Source: CBDHCC01 sp965261015
Lineage (GTDB): Bacteria; Pseudomonadota; Alphaproteobacteria; Sphingomonadales; Sphingomonadaceae
Assembly (NCBI GenBank): GCA_965261015.1
Contig: CBDHCC010000002.1
Location: 372,001 to 436,000, forward strand
DNA: 64,000 nt
Direction of reading: 5' to 3'
The notes beneath the pieces were generated by a model, which was given only the letters and a program-made list of their open reading frames with translations, did not search any database and was not told where the DNA came from. This document shows, in pieces, positions 48,401 through 60,386 of this stretch (positions are counted from its first letter, which is position 1; each line of letters starts with the position of its first letter). A program made the position numbers and the translations under genes.

Positions 48401-48415
48401 TGAGAATAACTCGCA
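48401..48415 (+). promoter_or_regulatory. upstream Fur-box-like site
   Basis: TGAGAATAACTCGCA, a near-palindrome in the 7-1-7 arrangement of Fur sites. It lies exactly 30 bases (about three helix turns) upstream of a second site that sits within the likely promoter of the siderophore receptor gene. Confidence 0.6.
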
Positions 48416-48422
48416 TTAGCTC

Positions 48423-48451
48423 TTGCCGGTTGCGAACGCTTCGCATTATAC
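48423..48451 (+). promoter_or_regulatory. promoter of the siderophore-receptor operon with nested Fur box
   Basis: TTGCCG at 48423-48428, 17 bases, then TTATAC at 48446-48451. The whole spacer is occupied by TGCGAACGCTTCGCA (48431-48445), a perfect six-base-arm palindrome of the Fur type. Iron-loaded Fur bound here would block RNA polymerase, fitting the iron-uptake genes downstream. Confidence 0.6.
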
Positions 48452-48485
48452 GCCCCGCAGACATTCACCTCGGGACGTTCACCTC

Positions 48486-50723
48486 ATGGCTTCCACTCTT
48501 CGCGCGGCCCCGCGCGGCGGCGCTCTGCTCGCCGGTTCTCTCCTGGGCGCGCTGGCGCTCGGGGCGCCGGGCGCGGCCCACGCGGCCGAGGAGGCGGCGG
48601 ACCCCGGCGTCGTCATCACGGGGCAAGGCCCCGCCGACGCCAATCCGGACGCCAACGCGAACGCGGCCTACAAGGTCGAGCGCTCGTCCAACGCGAAATA
48701 CACCGAACCGGTGCGCGACACGCCCAAGTCGCAGACCATCATCCCCAAGGAGGTGATCGAGGACATCGGCGCCACCAGCGTCCGCGAGGTCGTGCGCTCC
48801 ACCCCCGGCGTGACGCTCGGCACGGGCGAAGGCGGCAACGCGTTCGGCGACCGCATCTTCATCCGCGGCTTCGACGCGCGCAACGACGTCTATATCGACG
48901 ACCTGCGCGACCCAGGCGTCACCAGCCGCGAGGTCTTCGCGATCGAGCAGATCGAGATCACCAAGGGCCCGTCGGGCACGTTCGGCGGGCGCGGCACCAC
49001 GGGCGGCACCGTGTCGCTGCAATCCAAGCGCCCGCTGGAAAAGGCCTTCGTCATTGCGGAGGGCACCGTCGGCACGGACCAGAAGTACCGCGCGACGGTG
49101 GACGTGAACCAGCGGCTGACCGACACGGTCGCGGTGCGCGTGAACGGCATGTACGACCACGCCGACACGCCCGGCCGCGACTTCGTGACCGGCGAGCGCT
49201 ACGGCGCGGCGGGCGCGGTCGCCTGGACGCCGCTGCCCACCGTGTCGGCGGTGGCGGATTACTACTTCTTCCGGTCGGACTCGCTGCCCGATTACGGCAT
49301 CCCCTACGACGTGCGGAACAACCGGCCGTTCGACGTGCCGCGCGGCAATTTCTACGGCGTGCTGGACCGCGATTTCCAGGAGGTCGAGGCGGACGTGGCG
49401 ACCCTGGCCCTGGGGTGGGACGTGTCGCCGGCGCTCCGCCTTAGATCGCGGACCCGGTACGGCAAAACCGCCAACCGCTACGTCGTCTCCGCGCCGGAAA
49501 ACCCGATCACGACCGACCCCGATCCGACCAACTGGACGGTCGCCGCCAATCCGAAGAACCGCAATTCGGACAACGAATATTTCGCCAACATCACGGACGC
49601 GACCGCCCGCTTCGCCACGGGCGCGCTCGCGCACACGCTGGTCGCCGGCGTGGAATATGCCGACGAAGAAGTTCGAAACAATCCGTACAATTTCGACAGC
49701 GAGGTCGTGGGCGGGATCGTCACCCCGCCCATTCCCGTGCGGCAGAACCTGTTCGATCCGAACCCGCGCGCGCCCTTCCCCTTTCCCACGATCCGCACGG
49801 GGGCGATCACGACCACCTCGGTCGAGGCGGTGTCCGCCTTCGCGGTCGACACGATCAAGCTGGGCGAGCACTGGCGGGCGCTGGTGGGCCTGCGCTTCGA
49901 CAATTTCGACATCACGGCGGCGGGCGGCACCGACCGGGCCACGGGCGCCCCGCTGCCCGATCGGGTGTCGCGGGTCGACTTCCTGAACTATCAGGCCAGC
50001 CTGATCTACAAGCCGACCGAGCCGGTGACGCTCTATGCCAGCTTCTCGACCAGTTCGAACCCCAGCGGCGATCAGCTGGACGGGACGGGAGCGAGCTATG
50101 ACGGGCTGGACGCGGCCAACGCGGCCCTGCGACCCGAACGCAACGAGAGTTTCGAGGTAGGCGTGAAGGGGGAGCCCACGCCCGACCTGCTGCTGACCGC
50201 CGCCATCTTCCGCATCGACAAGGACAATGCCCGCCAGCAGGTCGGGCGCGGCGGTCCGGTGGTGAATGTCGGCCGGCTGCGATCGCAGGGGGTCGAGCTG
50301 GGAGTGACCGGCCGGCCGGTGCCCCGGCTGCAGCTGTTCGGCGGCTACACCTATCTGGACGCCACCATCCGGCGCGCGGCGGACCCGACGCAGCAGGGTG
50401 CGCGTTTTGCCAACGTGCCGCGCTATTCGGCCAGCCTGCTGGCGACCTACGACGCGACCGACCGGCTGATGGTGGGCGGCCAGGTGACCGCGCGCGACCG
50501 CATCTTCGGCGGCACCCAGGCGGCGGGCGACGCCAGCGTCCCGGGCTTCGTGCGGCTGGACGCGGTCGCGCGCTTCGACATCGCGTCGTCGGTGCAGGTC
50601 CGCGCGAACGTGCTCAATCTGACGAACACGCGCTATTACGACACGCTCTACCGGTCGGGCACGCCGTTCGTGTATGTGGCGCCCGGGCGCTCCGCCCTGG
50701 TGTCGCTGACCGTGGGGTTCTGA
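48486..50723 (+). CDS. TonB-dependent siderophore receptor (catecholate type)
   Basis: A 745-residue outer-membrane receptor importing ferric siderophores with energy from TonB. The signal peptide ends AHA near residue 33. The plug has DTPKSQTIIPKEVIEDIGAT and IFIRGFDARNDVYIDDLRDP, and the barrel ends YVAPGRSALVSLTVGF with a terminal Phe. Overall it is of the Fiu/CirA-like class. An in-frame start 63 bases upstream lies inside the promoter and is rejected. It shares one base with the piuC gene, so both should be Fur-controlled. Confidence 0.93.
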   Translation: MASTLRAAPRGGALLAGSLLGALALGAPGAAHAAEEAADPGVVITGQGPADANPDANANAAYKVERSSNAKYTEPVRDTPKSQTIIPKEVIEDIGATSVREVVRSTPGVTLGTGEGGNAFGDRIFIRGFDARNDVYIDDLRDPGVTSREVFAIEQIEITKGPSGTFGGRGTTGGTVSLQSKRPLEKAFVIAEGTVGTDQKYRATVDVNQRLTDTVAVRVNGMYDHADTPGRDFVTGERYGAAGAVAWTPLPTVSAVADYYFFRSDSLPDYGIPYDVRNNRPFDVPRGNFYGVLDRDFQEVEADVATLALGWDVSPALRLRSRTRYGKTANRYVVSAPENPITTDPDPTNWTVAANPKNRNSDNEYFANITDATARFATGALAHTLVAGVEYADEEVRNNPYNFDSEVVGGIVTPPIPVRQNLFDPNPRAPFPFPTIRTGAITTTSVEAVSAFAVDTIKLGEHWRALVGLRFDNFDITAAGGTDRATGAPLPDRVSRVDFLNYQASLIYKPTEPVTLYASFSTSSNPSGDQLDGTGASYDGLDAANAALRPERNESFEVGVKGEPTPDLLLTAAIFRIDKDNARQQVGRGGPVVNVGRLRSQGVELGVTGRPVPRLQLFGGYTYLDATIRRAADPTQQGARFANVPRYSASLLATYDATDRLMVGGQVTARDRIFGGTQAAGDASVPGFVRLDAVARFDIASSVQVRANVLNLTNTRYYDTLYRSGTPFVYVAPGRSALVSLTVGF

Positions 50724-51406
50724 TGCTGATCCCGATCCCCGACGTGCTGACCCCGGCGGAGGTGGCGGACCTTCGGGCCACGCTGCTGGCGGCCGAGTGG
50801 ATCGACGGCAACGCGACCAGCGGGGCGGGGTCCGCGCTGGCCAAACGCAACCGGCAGCTGGCGGAGGACGCGCCGGCCGCGCGCGCCGCTCAGGCGACCG
50901 TCAGCCGGGCGCTGGGTGCCAGCGGCGCGTTCCTGTCGGCGGCCCTCCCCCACACGGTCTTCCCGCCGCTGTTCAACCGCTATGCCGGGGGCGAGGCGTT
51001 CGGGGCGCATGTGGACAACGCGATCCGGGTGCACGGGCCCACCGGCGCGCGGCTGAGGACCGATCTGTCGGCCACGCTCTTCCTGTCGGACCCCGACCGC
51101 TACGATGGCGGCGCGTTGCAGATCGAGGGGCCGTTCGGCCTGGTGGAGCACAAGCTGCCGGCCGGCCACCTGCTGCTCTATCCCGCCTCCAGCCTGCACC
51201 GGGTCACCCCCGTCACTCGCGGAGAGCGGCTCGCGTCGTTCTTCTGGGTGCAGTCGCTGGTCGCCGACGACGCGGCGCGCGCACTGCTGTTCGATCTGGA
51301 CCAATCGGTGCAGGCGTTGAGCGCGGAGCGGGGCGGCGGGGATGCGGAGGTGCTGCGCCTGACTTCGGTCTACCACAATCTGATGCGGCGCTGGGCCAGC
51401 ATGTGA
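50723..51406 (+). CDS. piuC: Fe2+-dependent dioxygenase, PKHD type (PiuC/YbiX)
   Basis: A 227-residue 2-oxoglutarate dioxygenase. Iron ligands are His96 and Asp98 (GAHVDNAIR) and His159 (SSLHRVTPVT), with Arg169 for 2-oxoglutarate. This family nearly always follows a catecholate siderophore receptor gene and is iron-repressed; its biochemical role is not settled. The ATG shares a base with the receptor stop (TGATG), giving coupled translation. Confidence 0.93.
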   Translation: MLIPIPDVLTPAEVADLRATLLAAEWIDGNATSGAGSALAKRNRQLAEDAPAARAAQATVSRALGASGAFLSAALPHTVFPPLFNRYAGGEAFGAHVDNAIRVHGPTGARLRTDLSATLFLSDPDRYDGGALQIEGPFGLVEHKLPAGHLLLYPASSLHRVTPVTRGERLASFFWVQSLVADDAARALLFDLDQSVQALSAERGGGDAEVLRLTSVYHNLMRRWASM

Positions 51407-51552
51407 TCGTGCGCCAGGCCGACATGGACGGGGCGTGAGCGCGCCGCGACACTGATTGACTTTGCTGGGGCGGCGGGACAGTTTCGGGGGCGAAGAGGTC
51501 AAGCCCGCGGCACCAGACACGCGCCGGCGCCTCTGTCTGGGAGTGATCGTCC

Positions 51553-54588
<3,036 letters not shown>

Positions 54589-54594
54589 CGGGCC

Positions 54595-54623
54595 GCCCCT
54601 CCCGCCGGTGGGCGGCGAGGGGC
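54595..54623 (+). terminator. hairpin after the large TonB receptor gene
   Basis: GCCCCTCCCGCC pairs with GGCGG and GAGGGGC through one bulged base around a four-base loop, seven bases after the stop codon. No T run follows, so it may stabilise the 3' end rather than stop transcription by itself. Confidence 0.4.
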
Positions 54624-54664
54624 AAGGGGCAGCCGGCGGGCTGCGCAGTACGGGAGGGCGGCCC

Positions 54665-55960
54665 ATGCGTCACGTCGCGATCGTCGGGTCCGGACCGGCC
54701 GGCTATTACGCGGCGGAGGCGCTGGGCCGGATCGCGGATATCCAGGTGGATGTCCTCGACCGACTTCCGGTCCCCTATGGCCTGATCCGGTTCGGCGTGG
54801 CCCCCGACCACCAGTCGATCAAGGCGGTGGCCCGCCGGTACGAGAAGGTCGCGCTGAGCGACAATGTGCGCTTCGTCGGCGGGGTGGCGGTCGGCGACGC
54901 CGTATCGGTGGCACAGCTGATGACGCTCTACGACGCGGTCGTGCTGGCGACCGGCGCGCCGAACGACCGTCCGCTCGCCATATCGGGGGCCGATCGGCCG
55001 GGCGCGATCGGTTCGGCGGCATTCGTGGGCTGGTACAACGGCCACCCCGATTTCGCCGCGCTGGATCCGCCGCTCAGCGGTCCGACCGCCGCGGTCGTCG
55101 GGAACGGGAACGTCGCGCTGGACGTCGCGCGAATACTGGCGAAGACGCGCGGCGAGTTCGCGGGCAGCGACATCGCCGGGCACGCGCTGGACCAACTCGC
55201 GGCCAAGGGTGTGGAGCGGGTGGTGATCTGCGGGCGGCGTGGACCGCACAACATCGCCATGACCCCGAAGGAATTGGGCGAGCTGGGCCAGCTCCACGCC
55301 GCCCAGCCCCTCGTCGACCCGCGCGACCTGCCGCCGGCGGAGGCGGACGCGCCGCTCGAGCCCGGCCAGCGCAAATCGGTGGCGCACCTGCGCAGCTTCG
55401 CCGCGACGCCGAGGGACCCCGCACGCCCGCTGGCGATCGAGTTCCGCTTCTGGTGCCAGCCGGTGGCGACCGAGGGCGACGGGCGGGTGGAGGCGCTGAT
55501 GCTGGAACGCACCACGCCGGACGCGCAGGGTCGGGCGGTGGGGACGGGCGAACTCCACCGGCTCGACTGTTCGCTGGTGGTGAGCGCCATCGGCTATCGG
55601 ACGCCGCCGATCCCAGGCGTACCCTATGACGAGCGGCTGGGCCGCTTCGTGTCGGACGACGGCCTGGTCCTGCCCGGTCTCTACGCCGCCGGCTGGGCGC
55701 GGCGCGGGCCGTCCGGGACGATCGGCACGAACAAGCCCGATGGCGCCCGCGTGGCCGAGCGCGTCGCCAACGAGGTCGCGGACGGCGGCAAGGCGGGACG
55801 TGCCGGCCTGGACCGCCTGCTGGTGGCCGCGGGCGTCGATGCCGTCACCTTCCGCGATTGGCAGCGCATCGACGCGGCGGAGGTCGAGCGCGCGCGCCAC
55901 GGCGCGCCCAGGGAGAAGTTCACGTCCGTCGCCGACATGCTGGCGACCCTTCGCGGCTGA
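54665..55960 (+). CDS. FAD-dependent ferredoxin/adrenodoxin-NADP reductase
   Basis: A 431-residue flavoprotein of the FprA/adrenodoxin reductase type, moving electrons between NADPH and ferredoxin. FAD motif: AIVGSGPAGYYAAEAL. Family motif: VPYGLIRFGVAPDHQ. NADP domain: VVGNGNVALDVARIL, and the FAD-closing GTIGTNKPDG. The ATG at 54665 follows GGGAGGG. It could supply electrons to a P450 or oxygenase, but no partner is adjacent. Confidence 0.92.
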   Translation: MRHVAIVGSGPAGYYAAEALGRIADIQVDVLDRLPVPYGLIRFGVAPDHQSIKAVARRYEKVALSDNVRFVGGVAVGDAVSVAQLMTLYDAVVLATGAPNDRPLAISGADRPGAIGSAAFVGWYNGHPDFAALDPPLSGPTAAVVGNGNVALDVARILAKTRGEFAGSDIAGHALDQLAAKGVERVVICGRRGPHNIAMTPKELGELGQLHAAQPLVDPRDLPPAEADAPLEPGQRKSVAHLRSFAATPRDPARPLAIEFRFWCQPVATEGDGRVEALMLERTTPDAQGRAVGTGELHRLDCSLVVSAIGYRTPPIPGVPYDERLGRFVSDDGLVLPGLYAAGWARRGPSGTIGTNKPDGARVAERVANEVADGGKAGRAGLDRLLVAAGVDAVTFRDWQRIDAAEVERARHGAPREKFTSVADMLATLRG

Positions 55961-56036
55961 CCACCGGACCCAACCGGCAGAGTTTCTTCAGCTTTCTCGC
56001 ACAATGCTGGTCCAAGACAGGAATGAGGGACAACAG

Positions 56037-57299
56037 ATGACTGGGTCACTGCTCGCCGGTGCCGCGGCGATCGCCAAGCCGCCGCCGCTGCCCTTCAACG
56101 TCGACGCCGAGGCCAGCCTGGTCGAACAGGCCTTGCGGGCCGCGCGCACCCACCTGGACATGGAGATCGCCTACACCTCGCAATTCGACGGCGGGGAGAC
56201 GGTGTTCCGCACGATCGATGCTCCGGGACTGGAACACCTGGCGAGGCCCGGCGACCGCCGCGCCCTGGCGGACGTCTATTGCGGCCACATCCTGGCGGGA
56301 CGCCTGCCCGAGATGATCCCAGACACCGCCGCGGAACCGTTGGCCGCGTCGATGGCGATCACGGCCGAGCTGCCGATCGGATCCCATGTCAGCGTGCCCC
56401 TGCGGCTTTCCGACGGCCGTGCGCACGGAATGTTCTGCTGCCTCAGCCCGACGCCCAACCGGACCTTGAACCCGCGCGACCTGAAGATGGTCCGCGCGTT
56501 CGCCGAGATGGCGGTGTTCGACATCGAGCGCGATCTGCGAGCCTCCGCAAAGAGCGACCGGCGACGGAGCGCTGTCGCCGACATTTTGTCCAGCCCCAGC
56601 CTGACCACGGTGTATCAGCCGATCTGGAGCCTGTCGGCCGAACGGCCGGTCGGATATGAGGCGCTGTCCCGCTTCGACGCCGAACCGCGACAGCCGCCGG
56701 ACGCCTGGTTCGCCGATGCGACCGAAGTGGGGCTGGGCGAGGAGCTGGAGGTGGCGGCGGTCGCCCGCGCGGTTTGTGCCCTCACTCACCTGCCGGCCGA
56801 CGCCTACCTGGCGGTCAACGTCTCGCCCGCCGTCGCCATGGGTGCCGCGCTGTCCCGGGCGCTCGGCGATGTGCCCGGCGGTCGCCTGGTGCTGGAAATC
56901 ACGGAACACAGCGCGGTCACCGATTATGGCGCGCTCGCCGACCGGCTGGCGCGTTACCGCGCCGGCGGCGTTCGGATCGCGGTCGACGACGCGGGCAGCG
57001 GCTATGCCGGTTTGGAACAGGTGGTCCGCCTGGCCCCCGATATCCTAAAGCTGGATCGGTTTCTGATCGACGGCATCGAAAGCGATCTGGCGCGCCGATC
57101 GCTCGCCATGGCCCTGATCCGCTTTGCCCGCGACACCGGTGCGACGGTGGTGGCGGAAGGCGTCGAGACCCTGTCCCAGCTGACGATCCTGCGCTCGCTG
57201 GGCGTGGACCGGGTGCAGGGTTACCTGCTCGGCCGCCCGGCCAGCCTGGCTCAGATCGAAGCGTCGCTCCCGGTCGAGCGCGGGCTGCGGCTGGCCTGA
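56037..57299 (+). CDS. GAF-EAL cyclic-di-GMP phosphodiesterase
   Basis: A 420-residue protein. Residues about 20-170 form a GAF-like sensory domain, and the rest is an EAL domain: YEALSRF, EITEHSA, DDAGSGYAGLE, KLDRFLID, AEGVET and QGYLLGRP. The metal and catalytic positions of active EAL enzymes are present, so it should hydrolyse c-di-GMP; no GGDEF domain is attached. No membrane segment. The ATG at 56037 follows GAGGGA; an in-frame ATG at 56004 would add 11 residues. Confidence 0.9.
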   Translation: MTGSLLAGAAAIAKPPPLPFNVDAEASLVEQALRAARTHLDMEIAYTSQFDGGETVFRTIDAPGLEHLARPGDRRALADVYCGHILAGRLPEMIPDTAAEPLAASMAITAELPIGSHVSVPLRLSDGRAHGMFCCLSPTPNRTLNPRDLKMVRAFAEMAVFDIERDLRASAKSDRRRSAVADILSSPSLTTVYQPIWSLSAERPVGYEALSRFDAEPRQPPDAWFADATEVGLGEELEVAAVARAVCALTHLPADAYLAVNVSPAVAMGAALSRALGDVPGGRLVLEITEHSAVTDYGALADRLARYRAGGVRIAVDDAGSGYAGLEQVVRLAPDILKLDRFLIDGIESDLARRSLAMALIRFARDTGATVVAEGVETLSQLTILRSLGVDRVQGYLLGRPASLAQIEASLPVERGLRLA

Positions 57300-57357
57300 C
57301 GCGCGGCCGGACCGCCCCTTCCCCGACGCGCGCGGCGGCTGTAAGCCCCGCGGCACC

Positions 57358-57750
57358 ATGGGTCCGCTTTTCCTCGTCATGACCGGCGGCGCGTTGGGCG
57401 CTGGAGGCCGCTGGGCGCTGACGCTCGGGACCGAACGGCTGATCGGCACGAGCGGGTGGCCGGTCGGCACGCTGGCCGCCAATGTCCTGGGGGGCCTGGC
57501 GATGGGCGTGCTCGCCGCGATGCTGACGCGCGGGGCGGCGACGGAGTCCCTGCGCCTGTTCGCCGGCGTGGGCGTGCTGGGCGGGTTCACGACCTTTTCG
57601 GCCTTTTCGCTGGAGGTGTTCTCCTTGTGGGAGCGGCACCAGTGGGCCGCGGGGCTGGGCTATGCGGCCCTGTCGGTCCTGGGCGCGGTGGCGGCGCTGG
57701 CGGTGGGCTATGCGAGCGCCCGCGGCCTTTTCGGCGGAGCGATCGCATGA
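57358..57750 (+). CDS. crcB: CrcB/Fluc fluoride channel
   Basis: A 130-residue inner-membrane protein with four spans. GWPVGTLAANVLGGLAMG and GVLGGFTTFSAFSLEV are the family motifs lining the fluoride pore; a dual-topology dimer is expected. No fluoride riboswitch was recognised in the short upstream gap. It begins a coupled run, overlapping the next gene by ATGA. Confidence 0.93.
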   Translation: MGPLFLVMTGGALGAGGRWALTLGTERLIGTSGWPVGTLAANVLGGLAMGVLAAMLTRGAATESLRLFAGVGVLGGFTTFSAFSLEVFSLWERHQWAAGLGYAALSVLGAVAALAVGYASARGLFGGAIA

Positions 57751-58895
57751 CCGGATCGGTGCGCCAGTTCACGGTCGGCCCCGACGACGACGACATCCGG
57801 CTGGACCGCTGGTTCAAGCGTCACCTGCCGGACGTGCCGTTCGGCACCGTCAGCCGGTGGGCCAGGACCGGGCAGCTGCGGATCGACGGCGCCCGTGCTG
57901 CGCCGGGCGACCGCATCGCGGCCGGCCAGCTCTTGCGCGTGCCTCCGGAGGAGGACCCGACGCGCACGCCGCGCGGCCGGCCGGAGCTGAGCGCGGACGA
58001 GATCGCCTTCGCGCAGTCGCTCGTCATCCACCGCGATCGGTCGGCCCTGGTGCTGAACAAGCCGCCGGGCCTCGCCACCCAGGGCGGCACCGGCACCCAT
58101 CGTCATGTGGACGGGCTGCTCGACGCGCTCCGCTTCGACGCGGAGGCCCGGCCGCGGCTGGTGCACCGGTTGGACAAGGACACGTCGGGCGCGCTGCTGG
58201 TCGCGCGCACGGCGACCGCCGCGGCGAAGTTCTCCCGCAGCTTCGCCGGGCGCACGGCGCGCAAGGTCTATTGGGCGCTGGTCGTCGGCGTGCCGGACGT
58301 GGAAGACGGCCTGATCGACCTGCCGCTCGCCAAGCAACCGGGTTCCGGCGGCGAGAAGATGCACGTCGACGAACAGAACGGCCAGCCGGCGCGCACCCGC
58401 TACCGCGTGGTGGAGCGCGCCGGGAACCGGGCGGCCTGGCTCGTCCTCCAGCCGCTCACCGGCCGAACCCACCAGCTGAGGGTGCATCTGTCCGCGATCG
58501 GCCATCCGATCGTGGGCGACGGCAAATATGGCGGGCCGGAGGCGTTCCTGACCGGTGGGGTCAGCCGCAAGATGCATCTTCACGCGCGCCACTTGCGCAT
58601 CCCCGGTCCGGACGGGCCGATCGAGGCCACGGCCGAGCCGCCGGAACACATCACCGAGACCCTGGCCATGCTGGGTTTTCATCCGCTCGCCGGCGACGTG
58701 CCGCTGGACGACGCCGCCCCTCCCCCAACCCGGGCAGACACCAAGCAGCGCGCAAAGGCCCACGCCAAGCAGGTCCGCAAGGAACGGCGCGGAGAGCGCA
58801 CGGGCCGCCGCGGCGCGACGGGGGGCAAGGGTCTGGCGAGTGCGGGACCTAAGGGGCGCGGCGGCCGGCCACCAGCGCGTCCGAAGGCTCGCTGA
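57747..58895 (+). CDS. RluC/RluD-family 23S rRNA pseudouridine synthase
   Basis: A 382-residue enzyme with an N-terminal S4 RNA-binding domain (RLDRWFKRHLP) and the RluA catalytic motif HRLDKDTSG with Asp143. GRTHQLRVHLSAIGHPIVGD closes the active site. The C-terminal 60 residues are a basic Lys/Arg/Gly tail, longer than usual, likely for extra RNA contacts. Which uridines it modifies (RluC sites 955/2504/2580 or RluD sites) cannot be told. It overlaps crcB and the following paiB-like gene. Confidence 0.9.
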   Translation: MTGSVRQFTVGPDDDDIRLDRWFKRHLPDVPFGTVSRWARTGQLRIDGARAAPGDRIAAGQLLRVPPEEDPTRTPRGRPELSADEIAFAQSLVIHRDRSALVLNKPPGLATQGGTGTHRHVDGLLDALRFDAEARPRLVHRLDKDTSGALLVARTATAAAKFSRSFAGRTARKVYWALVVGVPDVEDGLIDLPLAKQPGSGGEKMHVDEQNGQPARTRYRVVERAGNRAAWLVLQPLTGRTHQLRVHLSAIGHPIVGDGKYGGPEAFLTGGVSRKMHLHARHLRIPGPDGPIEATAEPPEHITETLAMLGFHPLAGDVPLDDAAPPPTRADTKQRAKAHAKQVRKERRGERTGRRGATGGKGLASAGPKGRGGRPPARPKAR

Positions 58896-59473
58896 TGCAC
58901 CCGAACGCCGCCTTCCACGCGCCCGAGGCCGACGGATGGGCGTTGGTGGAGAGTGTCGGCTTCGCCACCATCGCCTGCGCCGGGCCTGTCGTGGCCAACG
59001 CGCCGCTGACCCGCCACGGCCCGGCCGAGTTGCGCTTCCATCTGGCGCGCGCCAACCGCGCCTTTCCGGCCGCGACCGGGCGGGTGGTCGCCAGCCTCCT
59101 CGGGCCGCACGGTTACGTCTCGCCCGGCTGGTACGAGGCGGACGATCCGGGCGCGGTGCCGACCTGGAACTACCTGGCCGCCGAGTTCGAGGGGGCCGTC
59201 ACCCGGCTTTCCGACGCCGAATTGCGCGAGCATCTGGAGCGTAAGGCCTCCGGCTGGGAGCCAGAGACGCCCCACTGGACGCTCGCAGCCACCGACCCGC
59301 GCCGGGCCGACGCGATGCTGGCGGCGATCGGCGGCTTCCGCCTGACCGTCGATGCCGTACGCGTGACCACCAAGCTCAGCCAGAACAAGCCCGCCGCCGA
59401 CCGGCGTGGCGTCGCGGCAGGGCTGCGGCGGCGGGGCAACACGGCGCTGGCCGAGCGAATGGCGGCAACGTGA
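58895..59473 (+). CDS. PaiB-like FMN-binding protein
   Basis: A 192-residue FMN-binding split-barrel protein of the family named for PaiB, a negative regulator in Bacillus. MHPNAAFHAPE, RFHLARANRAF, GPHGYVSPGWYE and VPTWNYLAAEFEG are the diagnostic motifs. Whether it represses genes or is a flavin enzyme is unknown. Its ATG shares a base with the previous stop (TGATG) and its stop overlaps the next GTG (GTGA). Confidence 0.9.
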   Translation: MHPNAAFHAPEADGWALVESVGFATIACAGPVVANAPLTRHGPAELRFHLARANRAFPAATGRVVASLLGPHGYVSPGWYEADDPGAVPTWNYLAAEFEGAVTRLSDAELREHLERKASGWEPETPHWTLAATDPRRADAMLAAIGGFRLTVDAVRVTTKLSQNKPAADRRGVAAGLRRRGNTALAERMAAT

Positions 59474-60120
59474 CCCGCCTGGCGCTGTTCGATTGCGACG
59501 GGACGCTGGTGGACTCGCTGGGCGCCATCCGCGCCGCCATGGACGCCGCCTTTACGGACGACGGCCTGCCGCCGCCGGGCGAGCGGGTGCGCGACGTGGT
59601 GGGCCTGTCGGTGGAACACGCGATCGCGGCGCTGCGCCCGCCCCACGAAGAGGGCCGGCTGGAGCGGTTGGCCGAGTCCTACCGTCGCCACTATCGCGCG
59701 GCGCGCCAGGTGAACGCGATCGACGAGCCGCTCTATCCGGGCGTGGCGACGCTGCTGGACCGGCTGGCGGCCGACGGTTGGACGCTCGGCATCGCCACGG
59801 GCAAGTCGCGGCGCGGGCTGGACGCGCTGCTGGCGCACCATGGGCTGGCGGACCGCTTCGCCACCCTGCAGACGGCCGACCGGCACCCCTCCAAGCCCGA
59901 CCCCGCGATGGCGCTGGCCGCGCTCGCCGAAGCCGGCGTCTCGGCCGAGACGGCCGTGCTGGTCGGCGATACGGAGTTCGACATGGGTCTGGCGCGCGCC
60001 GCCGGCCTGCGCGCCATCGGCGTCGCCTGGGGTTATCACGCGCCCGAACGGCTGCGCTCGGCGGGGGCGGAGCGGGTCGCGCGGACGACCGACGAACTGG
60101 GCGACTGGCTGTGCGGCTGA
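59470..60120 (+). CDS. HAD-superfamily phosphatase (Gph-like)
   Basis: A 216-residue HAD-IA hydrolase. DCDGT at 8-12 has the nucleophile Asp8 and acid Asp10, GIATGKSRRGL gives motif II, KPDPAM motif III and VGDTEFDM motif IV. Resembles phosphoglycolate phosphatase and PpaX, but the substrate is not determined. It starts with GTG overlapping the paiB-like stop. Confidence 0.9.
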   Translation: MTRLALFDCDGTLVDSLGAIRAAMDAAFTDDGLPPPGERVRDVVGLSVEHAIAALRPPHEEGRLERLAESYRRHYRAARQVNAIDEPLYPGVATLLDRLAADGWTLGIATGKSRRGLDALLAHHGLADRFATLQTADRHPSKPDPAMALAALAEAGVSAETAVLVGDTEFDMGLARAAGLRAIGVAWGYHAPERLRSAGAERVARTTDELGDWLCG

Positions 60121-60173
60121 CGGTGGGCCGGGCCGAGGACGCCATGATCGCTGCCCTTAGGACCGCCTGAGGG

Positions 60174-60386
60174 GTGGAGCACGACCCGGCCACCGGGCGC
60201 TTCGCCGCCCTCTCGCTCGTTCGGCTGGCCGGCGCGATCGCCGTCGCGCTCGGCCTGGCCGTGAGCGCCGGGCGTTTGAGCGCCGCGCCCGTCTGGCTCG
60301 GCTGGCCGCTGGTGCTCGGCGGCGTGGCGCTGTTCCTGCTGGTGCCCCGCGCGCTGGCGCGGCGGTGGCGGAGCCCCGGCCCGTGA
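60174..60386 (+). CDS. small two-span membrane protein
   Basis: A 70-residue protein with two hydrophobic segments (LAGAIAVALGLAVSAG and GWPLVLGGVALFLLVP) and a basic end (RALARRWRSPGP). No known family. It starts with GTG at 60174 and its stop overlaps the GTG of the ATP12-like gene (GTGA), so it is translated with it. Confidence 0.65.
   Translation: MEHDPATGRFAALSLVRLAGAIAVALGLAVSAGRLSAAPVWLGWPLVLGGVALFLLVPRALARRWRSPGP

Noticed and set aside
57300..57357. fluoride riboswitch before crcB
   Set aside because: The gap is only 58 bases and lacks the conserved GATGGAGTTCGCC-like core; no pseudoknot is possible.
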